NCBI GenBank assembly: GCA_030665795.1 | Contig: DAOUZD010000004.1 | Location: forward strand, 1 to 12,693 | Direction of reading: 5' to 3' | DNA from: Dehalococcoides sp. | GTDB taxonomy: Bacteria > Chloroflexota > Dehalococcoidia > Dehalococcoidales > RBG-16-60-22 | Length of the DNA: 12,693 nucleotides | In this document: positions 1 through 7,220 of the stretch, in pieces | How the letters are laid out: each line of letters begins with the position of its first letter | Numbering within the stretch: the stretch's first letter is position 1 | Translations under genes and position numbers: made by a program | The notes under the pieces: model-generated | Database searches by the model: none | What the model saw: only the letters and a program-made list of their open reading frames with translations | What the model was told of the DNA's origin: nothing

Positions 1-102
1 CTGGTGGAGGGGCATGGCGGCACCATCGAGGTACAAAGTAAGGTGGGCAAAGGTAGCACCTTTACTGTCAGGCTGCCCATCCGTGAAGAAAAGGGGAAGT
101 AA
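1..102 (+). CDS. Sensor histidine kinase, C-terminal end only (partial)
   Basis: The window opens inside a gene read in frame 1 that ends at TAA 100-102; 33 codons are visible. They encode the last part of a HATPase_c domain: the phrase [10 protein letters not shown] followed by [11 protein letters not shown] is the usual G2-box and final strand of histidine kinase ATP-binding domains, followed by a short basic tail. The kinase would autophosphorylate on a histidine and pass phosphate to response regulators, and the next gene starts 1 bp after its stop, so these receivers are its likely partners. Sensor domains and the phosphorylated histidine lie outside the window. Sure about the family; nothing can be said about the signal. 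Confidence 0.88.
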   Translation: MVEGHGGTIEVQSKVGKGSTFTVRLPIREEKGK

Positions 103-103
103 C

Positions 104-853
104 ATGGAGAAAGCCAGCATCCTTATCGTGGATGACGACGTCGGCATGGGTAAGACCTTGGCCTTCGTCTTGGAGCACAAAGGCTATAACGTCGCCACGG
201 CCAAGGACGGGCCGGAGGCTATCGCTATGGTCGAGGAGAAGTCCTTTGATATGGTCTTCATGGACATCAAAATGCCGCTCATGGACGGTGTGGAGACCTA
301 TAAAAGGATGAAGAAGGTCAGGCCGGAAGCGGTGGTAGTGATGATGACCGCCTATGCGGTTGAGGAGCTGGTTCAGGAGGCACTGCAAGCCGGAGCCTAC
401 GGGATAATCTACAAGCCCTTGGACATCGAAAAGGTGATTGCTCTCACTGAGCGGGCAAGGGAAACCAAACAGGGAGCGCTCATCTTGGTGGTTGATGATG
501 ACCCAGAGACCTGCGCCAACTTGAAAAACATACTGAGCAACCAGGGCTATAGGGTGAGCACTGTGAATACCGGTGAGGAAGCCATCGCCAGGGCACGGAA
601 GAAGGACTATGACGTCATCTTCATCGATATGAAACTGCCGACCATAAATGGCCTGGAAACCTATTTAGCCATCAAAGAAGCTAACCCGGAGGCGGTAGCC
701 ATTATGATGACTGCTTACCGCCAGGAGAGAGCTAACCTGGTGGAAAAGGCACTGAACAATAATGCCTACGCTTGCCTCTACAAGCCGCTTGACGAGGAAG
801 AGATACTCAAGTTGGTTGAGGAGATTGAGGAGAAAAAACAAAAGGCAGGATAA
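104..853 (+). CDS. Response regulator with two tandem receiver (REC) domains
   Basis: A 249-residue protein made of two CheY-like receiver domains and no output domain. REC1 (about 4-120) shows the acidic cluster D10-D12, phospho-acceptor D54 in the phrase FMDIKMP, T82 and K104 before P105. REC2 (about 126-245) shows D131-D133, D175 in FIDMKLP, T203 and K228. Both sites look intact, so both may be phosphorylated. The start is ATG 104, 1 bp after the kinase stop, with a purine-rich Shine-Dalgarno (AAGGGGAAG) inside the kinase's last codons; an in-frame ATG at 14 lies within the kinase domain and would add an unrelated 30-residue leader, so I rejected it. Such output-less proteins act as phosphate shuttles or sinks, or as protein-binding switches. 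Phosphate probably comes from the upstream kinase (inference). Confidence 0.93.
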   Translation: MEKASILIVDDDVGMGKTLAFVLEHKGYNVATAKDGPEAIAMVEEKSFDMVFMDIKMPLMDGVETYKRMKKVRPEAVVVMMTAYAVEELVQEALQAGAYGIIYKPLDIEKVIALTERARETKQGALILVVDDDPETCANLKNILSNQGYRVSTVNTGEEAIARARKKDYDVIFIDMKLPTINGLETYLAIKEANPEAVAIMMTAYRQERANLVEKALNNNAYACLYKPLDEEEILKLVEEIEEKKQKAG

Positions 854-869
854 CCGGGGGAGGAAAGAG

Positions 870-1286
870 ATGGGCGAGAAAGAGAGCATCCTGATTGTTG
901 ATGATGATGAGAGCACTCGTAAGAGCCTGGCCCTCATCCTGGGCAAAAAAGGCTATGAGACGGGGACGGCCGGTACCGGACGAGAGGCACTGGAGAGGGT
1001 GCAAGAGAGATTCTTTAATGTGGCTCTTCTGGACATTAAGCTGCCCGATATGGAGGGGGTAGAGCTACTAATGCCCTTGAAGAGAATGCACCCTGAAATG
1101 AGCGTCCTCATGATTACGGGTCATTCCTCTCTGGAATCGGCGGTACGTGCCTCTCTCGAAGGAGCATTAGCCTACATCACCAAGCCCTTGAACATGGACT
1201 CGGTCCTGGCCGCCGTCAGTAAGGCGCTGGAAAAGCAGCGCCGGGCAGTGGCAACCTGGCGGCTGAGCAAAGAGACTCAGCACTAG
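870..1286 (+). CDS. Single-domain response regulator (REC)
   Basis: A 138-residue stand-alone receiver. It has D11-D13, phospho-acceptor D55 in LLDIKLPD, T83, the switch aromatic Y102 and K105 followed by P106. Start ATG 870 has a strong Shine-Dalgarno (GGGGGAGGAAAG, 856-867); the open frame extends upstream into the previous gene but without a better start. Nothing follows the receiver except about 20 residues that correspond to the start of the coiled-coil linker of the next protein and then a stop. Its DNA is a close copy of the receiver part of the next gene, including identical stretches around the phospho-acceptor. It therefore looks like a duplicated receiver that lost, or never received, an HD-GYP output. 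It could act as a CheY- or Spo0F-like phosphate carrier. Confidence 0.9.
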   Translation: MGEKESILIVDDDESTRKSLALILGKKGYETGTAGTGREALERVQERFFNVALLDIKLPDMEGVELLMPLKRMHPEMSVLMITGHSSLESAVRASLEGALAYITKPLNMDSVLAAVSKALEKQRRAVATWRLSKETQH

Positions 1287-1312
1287 CCGAGCGAAAGCGT
1301 GCAGAAGAATGA
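1283..1312 (+). pseudogene. Relic of a coiled-coil linker, out of frame
   Basis: Read from 1283, the DNA encodes LAERKRAEE and then TGA (1310-1312). This nearly repeats the linker at 1721-1747 in the next gene (LAERKRAEE, 27 bases with four differences). Here it is shifted by one base relative to the preceding receiver, which stops at TAG 1284-1286 by reading across the CTA codon. The receiver plus linker was therefore copied in tandem, and small deletions between about 1271 and 1283 (alignment with 1701-1721) put the linker out of frame. The relic's TGA overlaps the next ATG as ATGA. Confidence 0.6.
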
Positions 1313-2349
1313 AAGAGAGCATCCTGATTATTGACGACGATGAGAGTACCTCGAGAACTTTGTCACTCATATTTAGGGAAAAGGGTTATCAGACAGAGAC
1401 GGCCAGTACCGGACGAGAGGCGCTAGAGAAGGCGCAACGGAGATTCTTCAATGTGGCCCTGCTGGACATTAAGCTGCCCGATATGGAGGGGCTAGAGCTA
1501 CTGGCGCCTTTGAAGCAAATGCACCCTGACATGATGGTGCTCCTGGTCACCGCCTATGCTTCTCTGGAAACGGCGGTGCAGGCGCTGAACGAGGGGGCAT
1601 CTGCCTACATTACCAAGCCATTTAAGGTAGATTCAATCTTGACTACCGTCAGGGCTGCGTTGGAAAAGCAACGTCTGGTAATGGAAAACAAGAGGCTGTA
1701 CGAGACAGTGCAGCGGGAACTGGCCGAGCGGAAGCGTGCTGAGGAAGAAAGCAAACGGTATTCCGAGAAGTTGCAAGAGCTGATAGAGAACATTACCAAG
1801 GCAATTGCCTTAACCACCGAGATGCGTGACCCGTATACCTCAGGCCATCAGCGGAGGGTGACCCAGCTAGCTTATGCTATCGGTAAGGAGATGGGCCTCA
1901 GCAAGGAGGTAATCGCGGGAATCCGTGTCGCCGGGAGTCTTCATGATATCGGCAAGATGTATATACCCAGTGAAATTCTGACCAAGCCCGGTAAGTTAAC
2001 TGAGATCGAATTCGATATGATTAGAACCCACCCCGAAGCTGGTTACAGCATAGTGAAAATGATAGAGTTTCCCTGGCCGGTGGCGCAAATCGTGCTTCAG
2101 CATCATGAAAGGATGGACGGTTCCGGATATCCGGCAGGCCTAATGGCCAAAGACATTCTCCTCGAAGCCAGAATCTTGGGTGTCGCTGACGTTGTTGAGG
2201 CGATGGCCTCTCACCGACCTTACCGCCCGGCCCTCGGTATCGATAAAGCGTTAGCGGAAATCTCACAGAAGAGGGGGAGCCTTTATGACCCTAAAGTGGT
2301 AGATGTTTGCTTGAAACTTTTTGCGGAGAAGAAGTTTAAGTTTCAGTAA
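1309..2349 (+). CDS. REC-HD-GYP response regulator, c-di-GMP phosphodiesterase
   Basis: A 346-residue protein. The N-terminal receiver (about 3-118) has D9-D11, phospho-acceptor D53, T81 and K103. A charged coiled coil follows (about 120-160, including LAERKRAEE). The HD-GYP domain (about 163-335) has the metal-binding H180, H212-D213 (SLHDIGK), H241 (RTHPE), H265-H266 with the defining HHERMDGSGYP (265-275), and D294 (VADVVEAM). All expected metal ligands appear present, so c-di-GMP hydrolysis to pGpG/GMP is likely. ATG 1309 has only a weak GAAGA upstream, and translation may be coupled to the preceding genes. It closes the signalling operon, and the next genes build a type IV pilus, so it may control pilus assembly through c-di-GMP. 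That link rests on proximity only. Confidence 0.93.
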   Translation: MKESILIIDDDESTSRTLSLIFREKGYQTETASTGREALEKAQRRFFNVALLDIKLPDMEGLELLAPLKQMHPDMMVLLVTAYASLETAVQALNEGASAYITKPFKVDSILTTVRAALEKQRLVMENKRLYETVQRELAERKRAEEESKRYSEKLQELIENITKAIALTTEMRDPYTSGHQRRVTQLAYAIGKEMGLSKEVIAGIRVAGSLHDIGKMYIPSEILTKPGKLTEIEFDMIRTHPEAGYSIVKMIEFPWPVAQIVLQHHERMDGSGYPAGLMAKDILLEARILGVADVVEAMASHRPYRPALGIDKALAEISQKRGSLYDPKVVDVCLKLFAEKKFKFQ

Positions 2350-2521
2350 GATGTTCTGTGGGAGTATCAAGCAATCAGTTCAAGACAGACCTGCCTTCGT
2401 ATCCTATTTATTACGCGATACGGCTTCGGCTCCACTTCACTCATCCAGTGCTTCTAATATCATTATTCTTCTCCGCTGCCCGTAGAGTTCCTCTCCGTAA
2501 ATTTGCTGCCTTTGCCCAAAA

Positions 2522-2556
2522 CCTAGCTTGCCATTAATGAATGACTCCAGGCTAGG
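2522..2556. repeat. Inverted repeat, 9-bp arms, 17-nt loop
   Basis: CCTAGCTTG at 2522-2530 and CAGGCTAGG at 2548-2556 are complementary apart from one G-T pair. No T-run follows on either strand, so it is not a typical intrinsic terminator. It may be a weak transcript-end structure for the HD-GYP operon or a protein-binding site. Confidence 0.4.
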
Positions 2557-2685
2557 CCACCTCTTCAAATTCTAGCGAAATGTCACAATATTTTAAAGCC
2601 ATTTTAACGGCTATTTAACTTCGGTAGTCTAGGATAAGAGTATGGATGTCGACAAATGGGTAAAAAGTATCATCCCAAAGTAGCA

Positions 2686-2714
2686 TTGACATTGGCCGAT
2701 TGACGAACTACACT
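2686..2714 (+). promoter_or_regulatory. Putative upstream promoter P1 of the pilus operon
   Basis: A perfect -35 TTGACA (2686-2691), a 17-bp spacer and a -10 TACACT (2709-2714, 4 of 6 to TATAAT). It points toward the gene at 2810. The weak -10 makes it less certain than the next promoter. Confidence 0.5.
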
Positions 2715-2724
2715 TAGGATGTAC

Positions 2725-2753
2725 TTGACATTTGTCATTTGGCAAATTAAGAT
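2725..2753 (+). promoter_or_regulatory. Putative main promoter P2 of the pilus operon
   Basis: A perfect -35 TTGACA (2725-2730), an exact 17-bp spacer and a -10 TAAGAT (2748-2753, 4 of 6), in A+T-rich DNA 57 bp before the ATG at 2810. Transcription would start near 2760, leaving a leader of about 50 nt with GGAGG at 2796-2800. Confidence 0.65.
2726..2747. promoter_or_regulatory. Two adjoining palindromes over promoter P2, possible operator
   Basis: TGACA-TT-TGTCA (2726-2737) is a perfect 5-bp inverted repeat overlapping the -35. ATTTG-G-CAAAT (2737-2747) is a second one filling the spacer. The octamer GACAAATG (2651-2658) is the exact inverse of CATTTGTC at 2729-2736, about 70 bp upstream. 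This layout would suit a dimeric repressor or activator, but no regulator is identified. Confidence 0.4.
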
Positions 2754-2809
2754 TATTTATGTAAATTAAACGTAGGAATGGCGCAAGTTAAACTGGGAGG
2801 TTAGTCCCG

Positions 2810-3625
2810 ATGTTCAAATCACGCAGCCAGCGGCGTGAGGCAGAGGAACAAAAGAGAAAACAGTTGTGGGGAAGGGATTTTAATATCGTCAAAAACGGAC
2901 TGGATGAAGAGCAGGTGATTGACTTTGTCAATGAGTTAGTGACGCAGCCAGGGGCTGCATCTGTGACTTCAGTCGGCTCAATTATTAAAACGGCGATAAA
3001 GGGTGCCGAACAGATAATTGACAGCATCAAGATGAGGGCACGAGCCGAGGCAGAAGAGGAAGCGGCCCGAATCATTGCTCAAGCCAAGCAAGAAGCCGCG
3101 GGAATAGGAGGGGCGCCGATAGCAACAGTCGAGAAAGAGGTGGGAGATATTCTATCAGTAGCGGATAAGACTGTGGAGGAAAAGGTAGAGGAGCCCACTC
3201 AGCCTCAAGAAGAGGTAGCTGACGCTGAGCCGGTGGCGGCAGTGGGAGAACCTTTGGCGCAGCGCTCCCCACAGCAAAAAGAGACTAGAGAGGAAGCCGG
3301 ACCTGTCTTCTCAAAACAGGATAGACAATCTCTTTATACTGGTGAGGTAGAGCTAGCTGTAGGCGTGCCGGTAGGCCCGAATATGGTGGCTAAATTATAT
3401 AACTACTTGCAAACGACGCCGGAGATAAAATTTGTCCGTACCAGTGGCTCTTGGAATCGAGGCACTTCGATAACAGTCGTCTTAGATAAACCAATTCCTT
3501 TAATCAGCGTAATATCATCAAAGATACCTGAGGCAAAGGTAATACCAGAGCGACCTGGAATAGATGGCTTTGTGAAGGGGAGGAGGGGAGTAAGAAGGAT
3601 CAGTATTGTTGCAAAAGAAAGCTAA
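2810..3625 (+). CDS. DivIVA-like coiled-coil protein with conserved C-terminal domain of unknown function
   Basis: 271 residues, no membrane segment. After a charged start (1-20) comes GRDFNIVKNGLDEEQVIDFVNEL (21-43, quoted in part: FNIVKNGLDEEQV), which resembles the N-terminal DivIVA motif that binds curved or polar membrane in Gram-positives. A helical, Ala/Glu-rich coiled coil follows (about 60-97), then an acidic, proline-containing low-complexity linker (about 100-165). The C-terminal part (about 174-270) is compact; its strand-helix-strand pattern with GSWNRGTSITV (213-223) looks like a small ferredoxin-like domain, but I cannot name it. ATG 2810 has GGAGG 9 bp upstream. As the first gene after the promoters and before PilB, it may place or organise the pilus machine; that role is inferred only from position and the DivIVA-like motif. 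Confidence 0.7.
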   Translation: MFKSRSQRREAEEQKRKQLWGRDFNIVKNGLDEEQVIDFVNELVTQPGAASVTSVGSIIKTAIKGAEQIIDSIKMRARAEAEEEAARIIAQAKQEAAGIGGAPIATVEKEVGDILSVADKTVEEKVEEPTQPQEEVADAEPVAAVGEPLAQRSPQQKETREEAGPVFSKQDRQSLYTGEVELAVGVPVGPNMVAKLYNYLQTTPEIKFVRTSGSWNRGTSITVVLDKPIPLISVISSKIPEAKVIPERPGIDGFVKGRRGVRRISIVAKES

Positions 3626-3663
3626 CACCTCTAACCTCTATTCTATTCGTGGATAATCACTGA

Positions 3664-3676
3664 GTTTTACTAAAAC
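3664..3676. repeat. Small perfect palindrome before pilB
   Basis: GTTTTA-C-TAAAAC in the 87-bp gap between the DivIVA-like gene and pilB. It is short and its role is unknown; it could be an internal operator or chance. Confidence 0.25.
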
Positions 3677-3712
3677 GGGGCTTTACTATTGGGTTATCTC
3701 GGGGGGAAGAAA

Positions 3713-5416
3713 ATGGAGACAGTAGAAAAAAAATCACGCAAAGACTTAGGCCAGATACTGATTGAGGCAGGACTTGTTACCGAGGAGCAGTTACAGCGTG
3801 TCATAGAGTTGCAACAAAAGACCGGCGATAGGTTCGAGCAAATTATGCTCCAACAGCGGTTTATCACACCACAGCAACTAGCCTTTTTTATCAGCCTGCA
3901 ACTGGGAATCCCCTTCGTCAATCTGAAGAAGGAGGGGGTTAAAGCGGAGGCAGTGAAGTTAATTCCTGAGTCAGTGGCCCGGAAATATGGCATTATCCCT
4001 GTAGATACGACTGATGGTGCCGTAGTGATAGCTATGGAAGACCCCAAGGACATCGAGGCTATTGAAGACCTGGCCGCGGTGACGCTGAAGAGAATCGAAC
4101 CGGTGATTAGTACTTCTCAGGATATCCAGGAAATGATTGACCTCAACTATAGGGTAGGTGGGGAGCTTGAAGAACAACTCAGTCAAATCCCCACTCGTTA
4201 CCGTGGTAGTACTGGGGTTAGGGAGACGCGAATCTCGGCTGAGGCAATCGCTCAAGCCCCGGTTGTCCGCGCCATTGACCTTCTTATCAAGCAGGCAGTG
4301 AGAGACCGAGCTTCTGATGTCCATGTTGAGCCTCAGGAGGACAAACTACGTATTCGCTACCGTATTGATGGTATTCTGAGTGATGTGATGGCATTACCCT
4401 TGAGTGTACATGCACCATTGCTTTCCCGGTTAAAAATAATGGCCGGGCTGAATATTGATGAGCGCCGCCGTCCTCAGGACGGACAAATCACCTTTGACAT
4501 GGGCGATAGGGAGGTTGACATCCGGGTGGCTACTTCAAATACCATCTACGGGGAAATGTCGGTGCTGCGGATTCTGGACAAGGCCTTTGCTTTTCTGCCT
4601 TTACCGGAGATTGGTTTTATTCCTGGCGTTTTGGAGAGATACATGCAAATGGTAAGGACCCCCTTTGGCATGATATTAATCAGCGGTCCTACCGGTTCGG
4701 GTAAGACTACCACTCAGTATGCCACCGTTAACCAGCTTGATGCGGTGGGACGCAAAATTATTACCATTGAAGACCCGGTAGAGTATCACTTTGCTAATAT
4801 TAATCAGATGCAGGTGAACCCGGCTGCCGGGGTAACTTTTGCTACCGGGCTTAGAGCCTGTATGCGGCTTGACCCTGATGTTATTCTGGTAGGGGAGATA
4901 CGTGATGAGGAAACGGCTCAGATAGGCACCCAGGCAGCCCTGACCGGTCATTTGGTGCTCTCATCGGTTCATGCCAATGATACGGTAAGCACTATCATTC
5001 GAATGATAGACCTAGGGTTGGAACCTTTTCTGATTGCCTCAGCGGTGATTGGCGTCGTCGCCCAGCGGATGGTACGTCGTGTTTGTCCCTATTGTTCTCA
5101 ACCCACTGAAGTCAGTCTTGACGAGCGAGAGGCTTACGAACAGGAAATGAATGAAAAACGCTCCGAATTCATTGTTGGTGTTGGTTGTAATTTTTGTGCT
5201 GGCACCGGCTATTTGGGGCGAACCGGAATCTTTGAGGTTCTGTTGGTCAGTGAGAGCATAAGGAGAATGATTGTCAGAAGTGCTGACTCTGATGAGATTC
5301 GTGCCCAGGCACGTAAAGAGGGCATGGACACACTTTGGCATGATGGGATGCTGAAAGTAAAAGAGGGCGTTACTACTCCCTATGAAATATTCCGCAACGT
5401 TTTCTCTATCAGCTAA
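3713..5416 (+). CDS. pilB: Type IV pilus assembly ATPase PilB (GspE/PilB family)
   Basis: A 567-residue hexameric motor that powers pilin polymerisation at the inner face of the membrane. The N-terminus (about 8-70) is MshEN/T2SSE_N-like: DLGQILIEAGLVTEEQL and a second, weaker half (49-68, FITPQQLAFFISLQLGIP). The ATPase core has Walker A GPTGSGKTT (325-333), Asp-box IEDPVEY (352-358), Walker B DPDVILVGEIRD (387-398) and His-box TGHLVLSSVHAND (411-423). The zinc tetracysteine is present: C458, C461, C492, C495. Length is normal for the family. ATG 3713 is preceded by GGGGGGAAG; the frame opens at TTG 3689 but that has no Shine-Dalgarno. pilC follows 9 bp later, so they are surely co-transcribed. 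GspE is the only serious alternative, and the prepilins and PilM/N/O around it favour T4P. Confidence 0.95.
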   Translation: METVEKKSRKDLGQILIEAGLVTEEQLQRVIELQQKTGDRFEQIMLQQRFITPQQLAFFISLQLGIPFVNLKKEGVKAEAVKLIPESVARKYGIIPVDTTDGAVVIAMEDPKDIEAIEDLAAVTLKRIEPVISTSQDIQEMIDLNYRVGGELEEQLSQIPTRYRGSTGVRETRISAEAIAQAPVVRAIDLLIKQAVRDRASDVHVEPQEDKLRIRYRIDGILSDVMALPLSVHAPLLSRLKIMAGLNIDERRRPQDGQITFDMGDREVDIRVATSNTIYGEMSVLRILDKAFAFLPLPEIGFIPGVLERYMQMVRTPFGMILISGPTGSGKTTTQYATVNQLDAVGRKIITIEDPVEYHFANINQMQVNPAAGVTFATGLRACMRLDPDVILVGEIRDEETAQIGTQAALTGHLVLSSVHANDTVSTIIRMIDLGLEPFLIASAVIGVVAQRMVRRVCPYCSQPTEVSLDEREAYEQEMNEKRSEFIVGVGCNFCAGTGYLGRTGIFEVLLVSESIRRMIVRSADSDEIRAQARKEGMDTLWHDGMLKVKEGVTTPYEIFRNVFSIS

Positions 5417-5425
5417 GGAGGGGAA

Positions 5426-6676
5426 ATGGCAAGTACTGTTAGCGCTCCCAAACAGCAGAAAGAACTGACTTACCGCTATATCGCCACTACCAGGCAGGGG
5501 ACACCGGTGAAAGGCAATATTAAAGCGACCAGTGAGATTGCTGCGGAGCGACTTCTGGCGGCGAAAGGCTATATCCCGGAGCACGTGGAGGCCGCTCCTT
5601 CCATGTTCAGCCTGGAAGAAGCTTTCCCTACTTTATTTCGAGTCAAGCCTCGAGATATCATTATCTTCTCGCGCCAGCTAGCGACGCTTCTCCGGTCAGG
5701 TATTTCACTGCTGCCGGCGTTCGAAATTCTTCAAGGGCAGGTTGCCAGTAGTCGTGCTTTTAGGTCTATTCTGGGAAGCATTGGCAATGACATTCGCTCT
5801 GGGGGCTCATTTTCGCAGGCCGTTTCCAAGTATCCCAAGGCATTTGACGAGATTTACTCTAGAACAATTGCCGTTGGCGAAGAGTCAGGAAATCTGGAAG
5901 TCGTTTTAGAGCGCATGGCTGACTATATTGAGAAAAAAATCGCAGTGGCGCAAAAGGTGAAGAAGGCTCTAACCTATCCAGCCATCGTCATGGGCGTTGG
6001 CGTGGTGGTAGTTATTCTGCTGATAACGGTGGTCATGCCCCAGTTGCTAGGTATGTTTACGGCGATGAGTGTGGAACTGCCCTTGCCCACCCGGATACTC
6101 ATTGCCATAACCGAACTTTTTAACAATTACATGCTTTATATTATCGTCGCCGGGGCGGCATTGGGTGCCTTGTTAGTGTGGATGACGAAGCAGCCTACCG
6201 GAAGGCGGATTCTTGACCATGCCCGGCTCAGTATGCCGATTCTTGGTCCGCCTGCCCTTATGTCAGAGTTAGGCCGTTTCGCCCGAACCCTGTCCGTGAT
6301 GATAGGTACCGGGCTAAAATTACAGGAGACAATGGAGATGCTTCCCCAAGCCACCACCAATATGATGTTTCGTGATGCTCTAAATAGGGTCAATGAGCGG
6401 CTCCTTCTCGGGGAGGGCTTATCTGACCCAATGAGCCGTATCAGCCTATTTCCACCGCTTATGGTCCAGATGGTGGCGGTGGGTGAGGAAAGCAATACCC
6501 TTGACTTCACCATGGGGGTTGTCGCCGATTTTTTTGAAACTGCCGCTGAAGAAAAAACGGCCACCATGGTGGGGATGATAGGTCCCCTCAGTACCATTGG
6601 CATTGCGCTACTGGTTGGCTTTATCGCTTTATCGGTAATTATGCCAATGTATACCCTCACCGGTGCCTTTGGCTAG
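5426..6676 (+). CDS. pilC: Type IV pilus inner-membrane platform protein PilC
   Basis: 416 residues with the two T2SSF domains expected of PilC/GspF: the first about 77-200 (FSRQLATLLRSGISLLPAFE, 81-100) and the second about 280-402 (FARTLSVMIGTGLKL, 285-299). The paired glutamate phrases VGEESGNL (150-157) and VGEESNTL (352-359) mark the repeat. Membrane segments are at about 185-208, 232-252 and 385-408. PilC anchors PilB and is thought to turn ATP-driven motion into pilin extraction from the membrane. The start is ATG 5426 with a near-ideal AAGGAGGGG overlapping the pilB stop region. Length and layout are typical, and nothing is missing. Confidence 0.95.
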   Translation: MASTVSAPKQQKELTYRYIATTRQGTPVKGNIKATSEIAAERLLAAKGYIPEHVEAAPSMFSLEEAFPTLFRVKPRDIIIFSRQLATLLRSGISLLPAFEILQGQVASSRAFRSILGSIGNDIRSGGSFSQAVSKYPKAFDEIYSRTIAVGEESGNLEVVLERMADYIEKKIAVAQKVKKALTYPAIVMGVGVVVVILLITVVMPQLLGMFTAMSVELPLPTRILIAITELFNNYMLYIIVAGAALGALLVWMTKQPTGRRILDHARLSMPILGPPALMSELGRFARTLSVMIGTGLKLQETMEMLPQATTNMMFRDALNRVNERLLLGEGLSDPMSRISLFPPLMVQMVAVGEESNTLDFTMGVVADFFETAAEEKTATMVGMIGPLSTIGIALLVGFIALSVIMPMYTLTGAFG

Positions 6677-6800
6677 TCCACGGGAAATAATTCATCAGTT
6701 ATACCGGGGTAGAAAAAGGGCTCTAATGGTTGGTTGAGAGCATCAGAAGGCTGGGATGAGGAGGCCCAAACTTTTTCGGAGGGCAAAGGGAGACTGATTG

Positions 6801-7220
6801 GTGAAGAAGGTAAGAAGTAGACAGAAGGGGTTTTTACTGATTGAAATCCTGGTAGGCCTGGCTCTACTGGGAGCCATTACCGTTGCCCTCCTCAATGGGA
6901 TGTCAACTGCGTTCAAGGGAATTTCGGTGAGCCAGGAGAGAGTGGCCGCGGAGAGCTTAGCCAAGTCGCAAATAGAATACATTAAAGTTCAAGATTATGT
7001 CCTGGTAGCCGATTATAATCCTAATGACCCGGCAAACCGCTATGAGCTAATAGATATTCCTGCCGATCTGTCGTCGGCCGGCTATTCTATTGAAATAAAT
7101 ACTCCGCAAATCGTTACTAGCAGTAACGAGACTGGTTTTGAACTGCAAAGCGTAAATGTAACGGTTAAACGTAGTGAGCAGGGAAAGTTAATTATTACAT
7201 TCTACAATTTGAATGGTTAA
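6801..7220 (+). CDS. PilV/GspI-like minor prepilin
   Basis: About 139 residues with a class III prepilin signal: a basic leader (VKKVRSRQKG), cleavage after G, then FLLIEILVGLALLGAI with E at +5. The following hydrophobic helix serves as both membrane anchor and assembly helix. The phrase ERVAAESLAKSQIEYIK is characteristic of PilV/GspI pseudopilins. It would be a minor pilin priming or capping the fibre. GTG 6801 lies 8 bp after AGGGAG (6787-6792); TTG 6798 is in frame and would add one residue. The next gene overlaps the stop. The 121-bp gap after pilC holds no gene I can support. Confidence 0.85.
   Translation: MKKVRSRQKGFLLIEILVGLALLGAITVALLNGMSTAFKGISVSQERVAAESLAKSQIEYIKVQDYVLVADYNPNDPANRYELIDIPADLSSAGYSIEINTPQIVTSSNETGFELQSVNVTVKRSEQGKLIITFYNLNG

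Larger units (their letters stand above)
2350..2809 (+). other. Long non-coding stretch between signalling and pilus operons
   Basis: 460 bp without a convincing gene on either strand. It contains an inverted repeat at 2522-2556 and two tandem sigma-70-type promoters at 2686-2753, described separately. I see no tRNA and no classic terminator with a T-run directly after the HD-GYP gene. The first 170 bp (2350-2520) show no structure I can name. Base composition becomes A+T-rich from about 2580 on, as expected for a promoter region. Confidence 0.7.

Noticed and set aside
14..103. Longer start for the two-receiver protein
   Set aside because: The extra 30 codons overlap the kinase C-terminus in another frame and bear no resemblance to a receiver N-terminus; ATG 104 has a good Shine-Dalgarno.
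2606..2634. Possible terminator AGCC...GGCT in A+T-rich DNA after the HD-GYP gene
   Set aside because: Only 4 bp pair, and there is no proper T-run.
5039..5584. 181-codon open frame on the minus strand across pilB/pilC
   Set aside because: It lies opposite two well-supported genes, has no recognisable domain, and its composition is that of an antisense shadow.
6136..6660. 174-codon open frame on the minus strand within pilC
   Set aside because: It is antisense to the conserved second T2SSF domain and has Ser/Arg/Ile-rich shadow composition.
6756..6797. 13-codon ATG-TGA frame just before the PilV-like gene
   Set aside because: It has a weak Shine-Dalgarno, is very short and basic, and shows no attenuator structure; it could be a leader peptide but nothing supports it.
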